The notes beneath the pieces are model-generated. The model saw nothing but the letters and a program-made list of their open reading frames with translations, searched no databases and was not told where the DNA came from. Made by a program: the position numbers and the translations under genes. Shown here one piece after another: positions 29,222 to 38,504 of a stretch of 64,000 nt of DNA. Source of the DNA: CFX5 sp023384495 (GTDB taxonomy: Bacteria > Chloroflexota > Anaerolineae > Caldilineales > Caldilineaceae); contig JASNZV010000013.1 in NCBI GenBank assembly GCA_048499455.1, positions 62,001-126,000 on the forward strand, written 5' to 3'. Position 1 is the first letter of the stretch, and each line of letters opens with the position of its first letter.

Positions 29222-32125
29222 CTACCCCGTATGCCCCAGCCGCAGCGCTGTCGAGAGGCGGCGGTAGATGGCGGCGGCGATGGTGATCAGTTCCAGTGCG
29301 ATCATCAGGCCAATGAAGAGCGTCGCCAGGGGCAGGATCTGCTCTTCGGCGATGATGGGCAGCAGCGGGGGCAGCGGCGTCCCGGCTTCGCCGGTGACGC
29401 GGAAGAGGGGAACAAAGAGCGCGGTAGCGATCACCCCCACGATCACCCCGGCGGCCGCGCCATAGGCGGTCAAGATCAGATACTCTAGGGTCACCTGGCC
29501 CAGAATCTGCGGTCGCTTTAACCCAATCGCGCGCATGACCGAAAAGATGAACATGCGCTCATGCAGAGACGAGTAGCTATAGGTGAGCAGGCCGAGCGCG
29601 GCCATAAATGCGGCCGCCACAAAGCCCACCGAGAGCGCGCCAAAGACACCCACCCGCTCCATCTTGGCCTGCTCGGTCGTGATTGTAGCGCCGGCGTCCT
29701 GTTCCCGAAGGGTGGCGATGCCGGTTGAAAGCACTTCGGGCAGCACGGTTTCGCCCTCAACCCCCATCTCAAGACGCAGCCAAACCCGGTGTGGCATGGT
29801 GATGCCAAAGAACGAGTTGATGTGTTCAAGGTTGCCGATGACGGTCACTTTGTCTTCATAGATGGTGGGGAAGTGCTCATAGACGCCGACAATGGTGAAC
29901 TGGGTGGTGACGCTAGCGCCAATGTCGGCCAACACCTGAATGGTCAGATGGTCGTTGATGTTGAGCCGGTTCTCGTCCAGAAACGCCTGCGACACGAGGA
30001 TGCCGTCGTCCAGCGCGGCCAGCCGGTTCATGAGCGCGCCGAGTGATTCGCGCGCCAGGTCATTGCGAAACCAGGCAGTGCGCGAGAAATCGACGCGATC
30101 CACGCCCAGAAATCGCCCGCGAACGCGCTGCCCGCTGCCGGCGGCCAGTGCAATAAACGCCTCATAGTCGCCCACGCGCGCCGCCTCGACCACCCCGGGC
30201 AACTCACGGAATTCATCGGGGGGCGGCGCCCAGTCCATGCCCGTGCGCTGCGCCAGCGCCTCCACTTCGGAATAGGGTTGGAAGGTCAGGTCCGCCCCGG
30301 TGCGATAATAAATGCGGTCAATGAGCCACTGGTCAAGGCTGGCGGCCATGGAGAGCGTGTAGACGCCCAGCGCCAGCGAGACAATCACCAGCAGCAGGGG
30401 ATTGATATAGTTTTGGCTATACCGGCCCAGCTGGCGCAGCGCAAGGTGGGGCATGAGCCAGGGCGTCTTGTGCGCCAGCCAATCGAGCAGGCGCATGATC
30501 CACGGGAAGAGGCGCATAGCGAGCAGCGCGGCGACAATCACAAAGAGCGCGGGCAAGATCACCAATAACGGATCTTGGTAGAGTTCTTCTGGTCGTTCGC
30601 GCACGAGCGCGCCCAACGACCCTCGGTTGGCCAATTGTTGGTAGCCATACCAAGTTGGGATGATGAGCAACAGATCCAGGTAAGCGCGATGCCAGAAGGG
30701 GCCGCGCGGCGGGCGGGCGTGCTCGCGTTCTTGGGTCAGCACGGTCTCGCTGCTGGTGAGCGCGGCGGTCCACAACTTGGCGAGCAAGAGGATGCCCAGG
30801 GTGGCCGCCAGCAACGGCAGGTTGAACCCGTCCCACGAGACGGGCAGCGGCGCCCGCGGCTCGAAGGTCAGGAAGCTGACGGTATAGCCCATCAGACGCG
30901 CTAACGCCATACCAAAGAACAACCCGATGGGGCTGGCAATCACAAAGAGGATAATTCCCTCAACCAGCGTAAAGCTGAGCACGCCCCAGCGGGTCATGCC
31001 GCGGCTGATGAGCACTGCGGTCTCGCGGCGCTGCCAGTAGGCGATCACAGCGGAGGTCAGGATCAAGAAATAGAGCAAGAAGCCAAAGGCTGGGGTGTTA
31101 AAGCCGAGCAGAATGGTGGTCAACGTGGTCTGCCGCCCGACGAAATTGGCCAGGGGCACCGAGGGCAATGTCAACTGGGCCTCGGGCAGATAGCGCTTGA
31201 CCACGGCGGCGGCCTGTTGCCAGCCATCGGCGTAGGCGCGCGCGCCGGCGGGGCGGGCCGCCATCTCATCCAGCACCACATACCAGGTGACGGAACGCAC
31301 TTTGGGTTCGAGCTGGGGCTCCACATGGCTCAGGTAATCGCCCCGGCGCACAAAGAGCTTCTCGCGCAACGTCTGGTCGGGGTTGCTAAACCAGAACGGG
31401 CTTTGGGGGTTGATGGCCTGCCAGAAGCCGGCTATCTGCACGGGGATGGCGACCTGCCCCTGCTGGCCGGTGAGGGTGAAGGCATCACCCAACTGTAGAC
31501 CCAGTTTGGCGGCCTGGTCATTATGAATCCACACGGCCAGCGCATCAGCCGATTGGCCATCATCCAGCGGTTCACCTTCGACGGTGATATGGTCCGCCAC
31601 GCCTTGCATATAGGCAATGTTGAGATCACCGAGCGAACGCCGGCCTGCATAGCGCGTATCGTCTGGCAACGGTTGCAGCGTAAGAACGCCGCTGTCGGCC
31701 AGCAATCCAACCGACCGCACGGGCAGCCCCACCTCCGATGAGACCGTATCGGCCACGTTGGCGGCGAGCGTTTCGGTGCGCGCCAACGTCAGCGGAACCG
31801 TACGTGACGAGGCGGTAAAGACGCGCGACGAAAAGGGAGGCCGGCCAGTGATGCGGCTGTATTCGGCCAGCTCCTGGCGCATAATAACCGTTTCCACGGC
31901 CTGGGCGAAAAAGGTTGCACTGCTCACCAACCCAATCGCGAGGATCACGCCGAGCAGCGACAACAGGCTGAGGCCAAAGTGATAATAGAGCCGTCGCGTG
32001 GTGAGATAGACCAGGTCGAGCACACCGTGCAGTCGGCGCAGGAGGAGGTTACCGCGCTGCGTTTGACGGGGGAGCGCAAGGCTGCGGGCCACCGCAACCG
32101 GCGTCTGGGTTAGGCTTTCGTTCAT
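29222..32125 (-). CDS. FtsX/MacB-type ABC transporter permease, large
   Basis: 967 residues. A first membrane helix (~50-75, GLSLLSLLGVILAIGLVSSA) is followed by a large extracytoplasmic domain (~80-330). A four-helix block follows (~345-465, ending LPLLAATLGILLLAKLWTAAL), with further helices at ~510 and ~580 (INPLLLVIVSLALGVYTLSM). A second periplasmic domain (~600-820) and a C-terminal FtsX module (~850-960, ALSVGFVAAAFMAALGLLTY) complete it. Two FtsX modules in one chain are typical of LolC/E-like or LPTD-type permeases that need a separate MacB/LolD ATPase. No such ATPase adjoins it. Export of lipoproteins, lipids or peptides is possible. It converges with the sigma-BFN gene, 11 bp apart. 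Confidence 0.8.
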   Translation of the reverse strand: MNESLTQTPVAVARSLALPRQTQRGNLLLRRLHGVLDLVYLTTRRLYYHFGLSLLSLLGVILAIGLVSSATFFAQAVETVIMRQELAEYSRITGRPPFSSRVFTASSRTVPLTLARTETLAANVADTVSSEVGLPVRSVGLLADSGVLTLQPLPDDTRYAGRRSLGDLNIAYMQGVADHITVEGEPLDDGQSADALAVWIHNDQAAKLGLQLGDAFTLTGQQGQVAIPVQIAGFWQAINPQSPFWFSNPDQTLREKLFVRRGDYLSHVEPQLEPKVRSVTWYVVLDEMAARPAGARAYADGWQQAAAVVKRYLPEAQLTLPSVPLANFVGRQTTLTTILLGFNTPAFGFLLYFLILTSAVIAYWQRRETAVLISRGMTRWGVLSFTLVEGIILFVIASPIGLFFGMALARLMGYTVSFLTFEPRAPLPVSWDGFNLPLLAATLGILLLAKLWTAALTSSETVLTQEREHARPPRGPFWHRAYLDLLLIIPTWYGYQQLANRGSLGALVRERPEELYQDPLLVILPALFVIVAALLAMRLFPWIMRLLDWLAHKTPWLMPHLALRQLGRYSQNYINPLLLVIVSLALGVYTLSMAASLDQWLIDRIYYRTGADLTFQPYSEVEALAQRTGMDWAPPPDEFRELPGVVEAARVGDYEAFIALAAGSGQRVRGRFLGVDRVDFSRTAWFRNDLARESLGALMNRLAALDDGILVSQAFLDENRLNINDHLTIQVLADIGASVTTQFTIVGVYEHFPTIYEDKVTVIGNLEHINSFFGITMPHRVWLRLEMGVEGETVLPEVLSTGIATLREQDAGATITTEQAKMERVGVFGALSVGFVAAAFMAALGLLTYSYSSLHERMFIFSVMRAIGLKRPQILGQVTLEYLILTAYGAAAGVIVGVIATALFVPLFRVTGEAGTPLPPLLPIIAEEQILPLATLFIGLMIALELITIAAAIYRRLSTALRLGHTG

Positions 32126-32494
32126 ATTGCGAAACAGATGGGTCTCCGCGCACGGAATTGCTATTGCTGGTTTGCGATGCTTCTGTTTGACTTGCAGACA
32201 GAACTATTCTATACTCAGGCTCCCAAATCAACAATTCCGCACCGGCAAACATGGGCTCCCGCAGTGTTGTCTGCTTCGTGTTTATCCGGAAATTCTTGAC
32301 AGCCGAAGAGCACTTCCGTGTGCGCAACCATGCCCGGATCGGCGCTTCGCACATTGCGAACCGAGTCGCCCACGGCAACAACTGTGCCCTGTTTGCCCAG
32401 ATCGATTGAGCCAGACGGTTTGTGTGATTGGTTCTATCCCCATCAGTTCCGATAGGCTTTGTCGTGCATCCAATCAAAAACAAGGGAGGAAGTT
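32126..32494. other. 369-bp divergent intergenic region
   Basis: No gene supported. It should hold promoters for the FtsX-type permease and the peptide importer. A TTGACA hexamer is at 32296-32301 but no matching -10 follows. GGGAGGAAG at about 32483-32491 is the ribosome site of the binding-protein gene. Confidence 0.4.
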
Positions 32495-34330
32495 ATGGAT
32501 TTTCAGAACCTCAATCGGCGTGACTTTCTGCGTCTGAGCGGGTTGAGCGCGGCCGGCGCGTTGGCGGCGGCTTGTGGCACCCCCCCGGCGCCAGGCTCGG
32601 AGGCGGCCCCGGCGGCGGCAGAGGCTGGCGGCGCCGCGGCGGCCGCGCCGGCCCCCGCCAGCGGTCTGCGTCAGGTGCCCCGCGAGAAGACGCTCATCCT
32701 CATGTTCGGTGGGGATGGCACACAGTTCACCGACACCGGCCTGGGCAACCCCTATGCCGCCGGCGCCACCCACCAGATCGGCAGCGCCGCGCTGTGGGAG
32801 CCACTCTATTACTACTCCGCATTTGCCGATGAACACATCCCCTGGCTGGCCGAGAGCTATGAATACAATGATGACTTCACCGAGCTGACGATCCAGATCC
32901 GCAGCGGCGTGGAGTGGAGCGACGGCGTGCCCTTTACGGCGGGGGATGTGGCCTTCACCCTCAAGATGTTGCAGGATCATGCGCCGTCGTTGCGTCTCTC
33001 CACCGAGGTGAAAAACTGGGTGGAATCGGCGGTTGCGGTGGACGACGCCACGGTGAAGATCACCTTCTTTGACCCACGCCCGCGCTTTATGCTCGAATAT
33101 CTCTCGTTCAAGTTTGACACCGGCATCTATATTGTTCCGGAGCATGTCTTTGGCGAATTGACCGCCACCGAGGACATTCAGGGCTTCACCTACTACGACG
33201 CGGCCCAGGGCTGGCCGTTGGCGACCGGGCCGTACAAGATCGTCGAGTGGACCAACACGCAGAAGTTTATGGACCTGCGCGAAGATTGGTGGGGCGCCAA
33301 GACGGGCTTCGCCGAATTGCCGCAGGTCGAACGCATCCTCATGCTGCCGCGCGCCGACGACACCCGCATGGTGCAACTCATCGTCAACGACGAGGTCGAT
33401 TCGGTGCTCGACCTGCGCGCCTCCACCATCCCAGAGACGGTGCGCCAGAACCCGAACATCATCACCCACACCGGCCAGGAATTGCCCTTTGGCTATGTCG
33501 ACTGGTGGCCCACCTCGATGTGGTTCAACTGCGACGAGGGGCAACCGTATGCGGCCAAGGAACTGCGGTGGGCGGTGAGCTACAGCATCAACCGCCAACA
33601 GATGCTCGAAGTGGCGCTGGGTGGCTCCGGCGAGATCACGCCGCTGCCCTTCCCGCGCTATCCGGCGCTCCAACCGTTCTTCGATGCGGCGGCGCCGCTG
33701 CTCGAAAAGTACCCCACCAACGAGTACAACCCAGAGAAGGCGGCAGCCTTGCTCGAAGGCCAGGGCTACGCCAAAGACAGCCAGGGCTTCTGGGCCAAGG
33801 ATGGTGAGCGGTTGCAAGCGATCATCTCTGGCTGGCAAGTCTTTACCGATATTGGCCCGGTGATTGCCGAACAGTTGCGCCAGAACGGCTTTGAAGCCGA
33901 CTTTATCACCCCCACCGACAATGGCACGCGCATCTCCGAGGGTGTGCAGAAGATCTGGCTCAATGGTCATGGCGGCAGCTTTGCCGACCCATTCACCACC
34001 ATGGACTTCTACACCAGCAAGCACTATCGCCCTCAGGGTGAACCGGCGGCCTACCCTTCGCGCTGGCGCAACGAGGAATACGACGCCATTCTCGACGAGA
34101 TGGCGACGACCGATCCCCAGGCAGCCAACTACATGGACCTCTATCTGGCGGCCATGGAGATCTGGCTCGACAACCTGGTCGATGCGCCGATCCAGCAGTG
34201 GTTCCATCGCATCCCCATGAACACCACCTATTGGAGCGGTTGGCCCACGCAGGATAACCCGTATGTCAACGGCGCCTTCTGGCACCTGACCTTCCCCATG
34301 ATCTTGCGCAAGTTGCAGCCGACGGCATAG
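32495..34330 (+). CDS. family 5 extracellular solute-binding protein (peptide/oligosaccharide ABC importer)
   Basis: 611 residues from ATG 32495 after GGGAGGAAG. The signal region NRRDFLRLSGLSAAGALAAACG combines a twin-arginine motif with a lipobox, so the protein is probably Tat-exported and lipid-anchored. An Ala/Pro-rich linker follows to ~60. The SBP_bac_5 domain (~90-560) shows YSAFADEHIPWLAESYEYND, GVEWSDGVPFTAGDVAFTLK, GWPLATGPYKIVEW and LRWAVSYSINRQQMLEVALG. This family feeds Dpp/Opp importers; in Chloroflexota many members bind oligosaccharides instead of peptides. It heads a five-gene importer operon ending at 38485. Confidence 0.9.
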   Translation: MDFQNLNRRDFLRLSGLSAAGALAAACGTPPAPGSEAAPAAAEAGGAAAAAPAPASGLRQVPREKTLILMFGGDGTQFTDTGLGNPYAAGATHQIGSAALWEPLYYYSAFADEHIPWLAESYEYNDDFTELTIQIRSGVEWSDGVPFTAGDVAFTLKMLQDHAPSLRLSTEVKNWVESAVAVDDATVKITFFDPRPRFMLEYLSFKFDTGIYIVPEHVFGELTATEDIQGFTYYDAAQGWPLATGPYKIVEWTNTQKFMDLREDWWGAKTGFAELPQVERILMLPRADDTRMVQLIVNDEVDSVLDLRASTIPETVRQNPNIITHTGQELPFGYVDWWPTSMWFNCDEGQPYAAKELRWAVSYSINRQQMLEVALGGSGEITPLPFPRYPALQPFFDAAAPLLEKYPTNEYNPEKAAALLEGQGYAKDSQGFWAKDGERLQAIISGWQVFTDIGPVIAEQLRQNGFEADFITPTDNGTRISEGVQKIWLNGHGGSFADPFTTMDFYTSKHYRPQGEPAAYPSRWRNEEYDAILDEMATTDPQAANYMDLYLAAMEIWLDNLVDAPIQQWFHRIPMNTTYWSGWPTQDNPYVNGAFWHLTFPMILRKLQPTA

Positions 34331-34354
34331 TTCGACTTTAGATTTTTGATTGTG

Positions 34355-34405
34355 GATTTTGGATTTTGGACCGTGTTGGGTGTGAACCGTCCAAAATCCA
34401 AAATC
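34355..34405. repeat. 17-bp perfect hairpin between binding-protein and permease genes
   Basis: GATTTTGGATTTTGGAC (34355-34371) and its exact complement (34389-34405) enclose a 17-nt loop. It lies 24 bp past the binding-protein stop and 16 bp before the permease ATG, and overlaps the ribosome-site approach of that gene. Expected to stabilise the upstream mRNA or lower downstream expression. Confidence 0.7.
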
Positions 34406-34421
34406 TAGAATCGGAGGTAGA

Positions 34422-35426
34422 ATGCGGTATTCTTGGTCTTTCGTCCTCAAGCGGGTGGGCCTGTTGTTGATGATCATTTGGACAGCCGCCACGCTTAACT
34501 TCTTTATCCCGAAAATTACACCGCGTAACCCGCTGCGAGAGAAGTTGATGGAAGAGGCGTCGCGTGGCGGCTTTATCCCACCGGGCTTCAATGAAATGGT
34601 GGCGGCCTACGAAGAAAAGTTTGGCCTCAACAAGCCGCTGTGGGAACAGTATTTGATCTATCTAGGCGATATGTCTCGCCTCAATCTAGGCTATTCGATT
34701 GCCAACTTTCCCAGGTCGGTCAACGAATTGATCAGCGAAGCGTTGCCGTGGACGATCAGCCTGCTGACGGTGACCACCATCATGGCCTTTCTGATTGGAA
34801 CCACGCTCGGCGCCCTGATCGCCTGGCCCAAATCGCCGCGCTTTCTCCGCCTGTTGGTGCCCCCCCTGCTGACACTCTCCGCCGTCCCGTTCTATCTGTT
34901 GGGGCTGATCCTCATCTACTTTGTGGCCTTCAAATGGAGGCTGCTTCCGTTGGGCGGGGGCTATTCGTTTGGCATGATCCCCAGCTTTAGCGTGCCCTTC
35001 TTTCTCGATGTCTCCAGACATGCCATTCTGCCCGCGCTCTCGATCATCCTGGCCAGCACCGGCGGTTGGGCCATCGGCATGAGAGGCATGATGGTCACCG
35101 TTCAGGGCGAGGATTACATGACCTTTGCTGAGGCCAAGGGGCTCAAAGGGTTGCGCATCTTCTATAAGTATGCTGTGCGGAATGCGCTGCTGCCCCAAGT
35201 GACGGGGCTGGCGCTCTCATTTAGCTTTATCGTCTCCGGCTCGGTGCTGGTGGAATTGGTCTTTGGCTTCCCCGGAATTGGTACGCTGTTGGCGCGCGCC
35301 ATTGGTCAACTAGATTACTTTATGATCTACGGCATCGTCTTTATCCTGATCGTGGCCATCGGCATTGCCATGTTCATTATGGACATGATCTATCCCCTGC
35401 TCGACCCGCGGATTACGTATGAATGA
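34422..35426 (+). CDS. ABC importer permease, DppB type
   Basis: 334 residues with about six membrane helices. It starts MRYSWSFVLKRVGLLLMIIW. The permease coupling motif is EAKGLKGLRIFYKYAVRNAL, followed by LVELVFGFPGIGTLLARAIG, both typical of the BPD_transp_1 DppB/OppB branch. GGAGG precedes the ATG at 34422. It pairs with the downstream DppC-type permease to form the channel. Confidence 0.9.
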   Translation: MRYSWSFVLKRVGLLLMIIWTAATLNFFIPKITPRNPLREKLMEEASRGGFIPPGFNEMVAAYEEKFGLNKPLWEQYLIYLGDMSRLNLGYSIANFPRSVNELISEALPWTISLLTVTTIMAFLIGTTLGALIAWPKSPRFLRLLVPPLLTLSAVPFYLLGLILIYFVAFKWRLLPLGGGYSFGMIPSFSVPFFLDVSRHAILPALSIILASTGGWAIGMRGMMVTVQGEDYMTFAEAKGLKGLRIFYKYAVRNALLPQVTGLALSFSFIVSGSVLVELVFGFPGIGTLLARAIGQLDYFMIYGIVFILIVAIGIAMFIMDMIYPLLDPRITYE

Positions 35427-35476
35427 CAATGGACGAAAGATGATAGTCCATTGCCACAAGCTTGAATGAGGTAAAC

Positions 35477-36337
35477 ATGTCGAGGACGGCGCTGATTTTT
35501 CGTTACATCCGCCGCAACCCCAATCTGGGGATTGGGTTGACTATTCTTGTGATCTTGCTGCTCTTCTCGGTGATTGGGACCTTTTACACCGACCCGAACG
35601 GCGCATACCCGCTGGCGGCGCCGGCCAGCCGACCCCCTTCGCTGGAGTATCCGTTCGGCACCGACGGCCAAGGCCGTGACCTGCTGGCTGTAGCGGTGGC
35701 TGGCACCTGGCTGACCATGCGCATTGGCGTGATCGCAGGCGTGATTGGGGTCACGATTGGCACGATTCTCGGTTTCACATCGGCCTTTTACGGTGGCTGG
35801 TTTGACACGATCGTACGCTGGGTGGTGGACGTGCTGCTCACTGTGCCCGGGCTGCTTGTGTTGATTGTCATCGCCTCGTCGATTGGAGACCAGGCAGTCA
35901 ACGCAACCGGGATGGCCTTTATCATCGCCCTGCTGGCGTGGATGGGGCCGACGCGCACCATCCGCTCTCAGGTGTTGAGCATGCGCGAACGCCCCTATGT
36001 GATGATGGCGCGGCTCAATGGCATGACAGGGCCCGGCATCATTTTTCGCGAGCTGATCCCCAACCTGCTGCCCTATCTGGGCGCCAGCCTGGTGGGCGCC
36101 ACCACCGGCGCCATCTTTGCATCGATTGGCCTGGCTGCGCTGGGGCTTGGCTCGCTGCGCGATCCAACGCTGGGCGTCACTATCTATTGGGTGATGAGCC
36201 AAAATGCCTTCGTGCGCGGCATGTGGTGGTGGGCCGCCGTGCCAATCTCGATTGTCGTGCTGATCTTCATCATGCTCTTCCTCATCTCCGCCGGCCTGGA
36301 TGAGTTGGCCAACCCACGCGTCCGCAAGGCAGTCTAG
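35477..36337 (+). CDS. ABC importer permease, DppC type
   Basis: 286 residues from ATG 35477, preceded by GAGGT; an ATG at 35462 would add five residues. An N-terminal membrane anchor (GIGLTILVILLLFSVIGTFY) precedes the characteristic PFGTDGQGRDLL and the coupling loop MARLNGMTGPGIIFRELIPN. About six helices. DppC-type partner of the preceding gene. Confidence 0.9.
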   Translation: MSRTALIFRYIRRNPNLGIGLTILVILLLFSVIGTFYTDPNGAYPLAAPASRPPSLEYPFGTDGQGRDLLAVAVAGTWLTMRIGVIAGVIGVTIGTILGFTSAFYGGWFDTIVRWVVDVLLTVPGLLVLIVIASSIGDQAVNATGMAFIIALLAWMGPTRTIRSQVLSMRERPYVMMARLNGMTGPGIIFRELIPNLLPYLGASLVGATTGAIFASIGLAALGLGSLRDPTLGVTIYWVMSQNAFVRGMWWWAAVPISIVVLIFIMLFLISAGLDELANPRVRKAV

Positions 36338-36416
36338 CCCATGACGCACTGGATTCAGGGTCAACAGCCGGTGGAAGAATTCTCCAAACCCATGGCATTG
36401 AAGGTGCAATGATTGC

Positions 36417-37379
36417 ATGAATGATTATGTGCTGCGCGTAAAGAATCTGGATGTCCATTATTACACGGATGCCGGGATCGTCTACGCAAACAACCAAGTT
36501 TCGTTTGACCTCAAACCCGGCGAACGGCTGGGCCTGGTGGGCGAGTCCGGCTCGGGCAAGTCAACGATGGCGTTGGCGCTGTTGCGCATGATCAAGCCGC
36601 CCGGTCGCATCGCCGGGGGTGAGATGTGGCTCAACGACACCGAACTGACGCGCCTTTCAGAGGAAGAGATGCGCCAATTGCGTGGCCAGGAGATCAGCAT
36701 GATCCCCCAAGGCGCCATGAACTCGCTCAACCCGATCCTGCGCGTGCGCGAGCAGATCATCGACGCCATGATTGACCACGACCTCAACTTGTCGCAGGCG
36801 GCGCTGCGCGAACGAGCCTATGATGCCCTCGATGCCGTCGAACTCAACCGCAAAGTCGCCGATATGTATCCGCACGAGCTGAGCGGCGGCATGAAACAGC
36901 GCGTCTGTATTGCGATCAGCATCGCCATGCACCCCAAGGTGATCATCGCCGACGAGCCAACCAGCGCGCTCGATGTGGTGACCCAGCGCCAAGTGATGCA
37001 GACGATTGGCCGCCTGCAAGAACGAATGGGCAGTGCGGTGATCCTCATCGGCCACGATATGGGGCTGATGGCGCAATTTGTCAACCGCATGGCGGTGATG
37101 TATGCCGGACGCCTTGCCGAGCTAGGCTCGGTGCAAGACACGTTCACCCATCCCTTGCATCCCTACACACAGCTACTCATCGAAAGCTTGCCGGTATTGG
37201 GCCATCGCGGCATTTTTAAGGGGATCCCCGGGATTACGCCATTGCTGCGCGACCTACCGCCTGGTTGCGTCTTCCACACCCGCTGCCCCAAGGTGATGAA
37301 TGTCTGCAAAGAGCGCATCCCAGCCTGGAGGGAACATGGCCCCAGTCACTGGGCTGCCTGTCATTTGCATGAAAAGTGA
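36417..37379 (+). CDS. ABC importer ATPase, DppD type
   Basis: 320 residues. Walker A LVGESGSGKSTMALALLRM (~40), Q-loop EISMIPQGAMNSLNPILRV, signature HELSGGMKQRVCIAI, Walker B KVIIADEPTSALDVVTQ, and the H-loop GHDMG. The C-terminal oligopeptide-transporter domain has CVFHTRCPKVMNVCKERIPA, whose spaced Cys residues may bind an iron-sulfur cluster as in other DppD/OppD proteins. The start is ATG 36417; the ribosome site is poor. Confidence 0.9.
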   Translation: MNDYVLRVKNLDVHYYTDAGIVYANNQVSFDLKPGERLGLVGESGSGKSTMALALLRMIKPPGRIAGGEMWLNDTELTRLSEEEMRQLRGQEISMIPQGAMNSLNPILRVREQIIDAMIDHDLNLSQAALRERAYDALDAVELNRKVADMYPHELSGGMKQRVCIAISIAMHPKVIIADEPTSALDVVTQRQVMQTIGRLQERMGSAVILIGHDMGLMAQFVNRMAVMYAGRLAELGSVQDTFTHPLHPYTQLLIESLPVLGHRGIFKGIPGITPLLRDLPPGCVFHTRCPKVMNVCKERIPAWREHGPSHWAACHLHEK

Positions 37380-37465
37380 ATCGTGACGCGTGAGATGCAT
37401 TCGGCAAGGCGTATTGCATCACGCTTCACTCCCCACCCTCAGGCCTCAATCAACGAGCAGAACCC

Positions 37466-38485
37466 ATGACCCATTTACTCGAACTTCGCAACATTACCCA
37501 GCGTTTCAAGACCGGCACCGTGGCCGTTGACAACTTGTCGTTCCACGTGGAGAGTGACCGCCCCAGCATCATCGCGGTGGCCGGCGAAAGCGGCAGCGGG
37601 AAGACTACCTTGGGGTTGATTACGCTGGGCTTCTTGACACCGACCTATGGCGAGGTCCGCTATAAGGGCGTCGAACTGAAAGCACTTTCACGCCAGGGCC
37701 GTGTCGGTTTTCGCAAAGAGGTGCAGGCGGTGTTTCAAGACCCGTTTGCAGTCTATAATCCCTTTTATAAGGTGGATCACATCATGGAGGTGCCCATCGC
37801 GAACTTTAAGTTGGCGGCTTCCAAGGCCCAGGCGCAAAAGCTGATGGAAGAGGCCCTGGTGAGCGTGGGCCTCCGCCCTGAAGAAACGCTGGGGCGCTTT
37901 CCCCATCAATTGAGCGGCGGCCAGCGCCAACGTTTGGCCGTAGCGCGCGCGCTGGTGATGAAGCCGCAATTGCTGATCGCCGATGAGCCGGTCTCCATGG
38001 TGGACGCCTCGCTGCGCGCCACCATTTTGGAAAGTCTGCGCAAAATGAACGATGAGATGGGCATCACCATCCTCTACATTACGCATGATCTGACCACGGC
38101 CTATCACGTGTGCGACTACATCATCGTCCTCTATCGCGGGTCGGTGATGGAGGCTGGCGATGTGGATACGGTCATCGCCAACCCCCAACACCCTTACACC
38201 CAGTTGCTCATCGATTCCATCCCCTGGCCCGACTTGACCCGTAAATGGGGCCAGCAGGAGCTGATCTCGACCGATGAGGATACGTCCGCAGCGTCGCGCA
38301 CCGGCTGTAAATTTGCCGGGCGCTGCCCCTTTGTGATGGACAAGTGTCGCCAAACCCCGCCACCGCTCTATCAGTTGGATGAGGCGCGCGTCGCCAGTTG
38401 TTACCTATACGAAGACAAACCTGTTCTCCCCGGGGAGCAACTCGGCGATATCTTTGCCGCCGGCGCGCGGCTGGTGCGGGTGTAA
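37466..38485 (+). CDS. ABC importer ATPase, DppF type
   Basis: 339 residues. Walker A VAGESGSGKTTLGLITLGF, Q-loop VQAVFQDPFAVYNPFYKV, signature HQLSGGQRQRLAVARAL, Walker B LLIADEPVSMVDASLRATIL, H-loop THDLTT. The C-terminus has CKFAGRCPFVMDKCRQTPPP, matching the Cys-bearing tail of DppF/OppF. It completes the importer with DppD. No dedicated terminator is evident before the convergent dehydrogenase gene, 19 bp away. Confidence 0.9.
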   Translation: MTHLLELRNITQRFKTGTVAVDNLSFHVESDRPSIIAVAGESGSGKTTLGLITLGFLTPTYGEVRYKGVELKALSRQGRVGFRKEVQAVFQDPFAVYNPFYKVDHIMEVPIANFKLAASKAQAQKLMEEALVSVGLRPEETLGRFPHQLSGGQRQRLAVARALVMKPQLLIADEPVSMVDASLRATILESLRKMNDEMGITILYITHDLTTAYHVCDYIIVLYRGSVMEAGDVDTVIANPQHPYTQLLIDSIPWPDLTRKWGQQELISTDEDTSAASRTGCKFAGRCPFVMDKCRQTPPPLYQLDEARVASCYLYEDKPVLPGEQLGDIFAAGARLVRV

Positions 38486-38504
38486 CAGAAGAAGCACGCC
38501 CTCG

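Noticed and set aside
32474..34591. 705-codon minus-strand ORF opposite the peptide-binding protein gene
   Set aside because: Antisense to a clear Tat-lipobox family 5 binding protein; no motif of its own.
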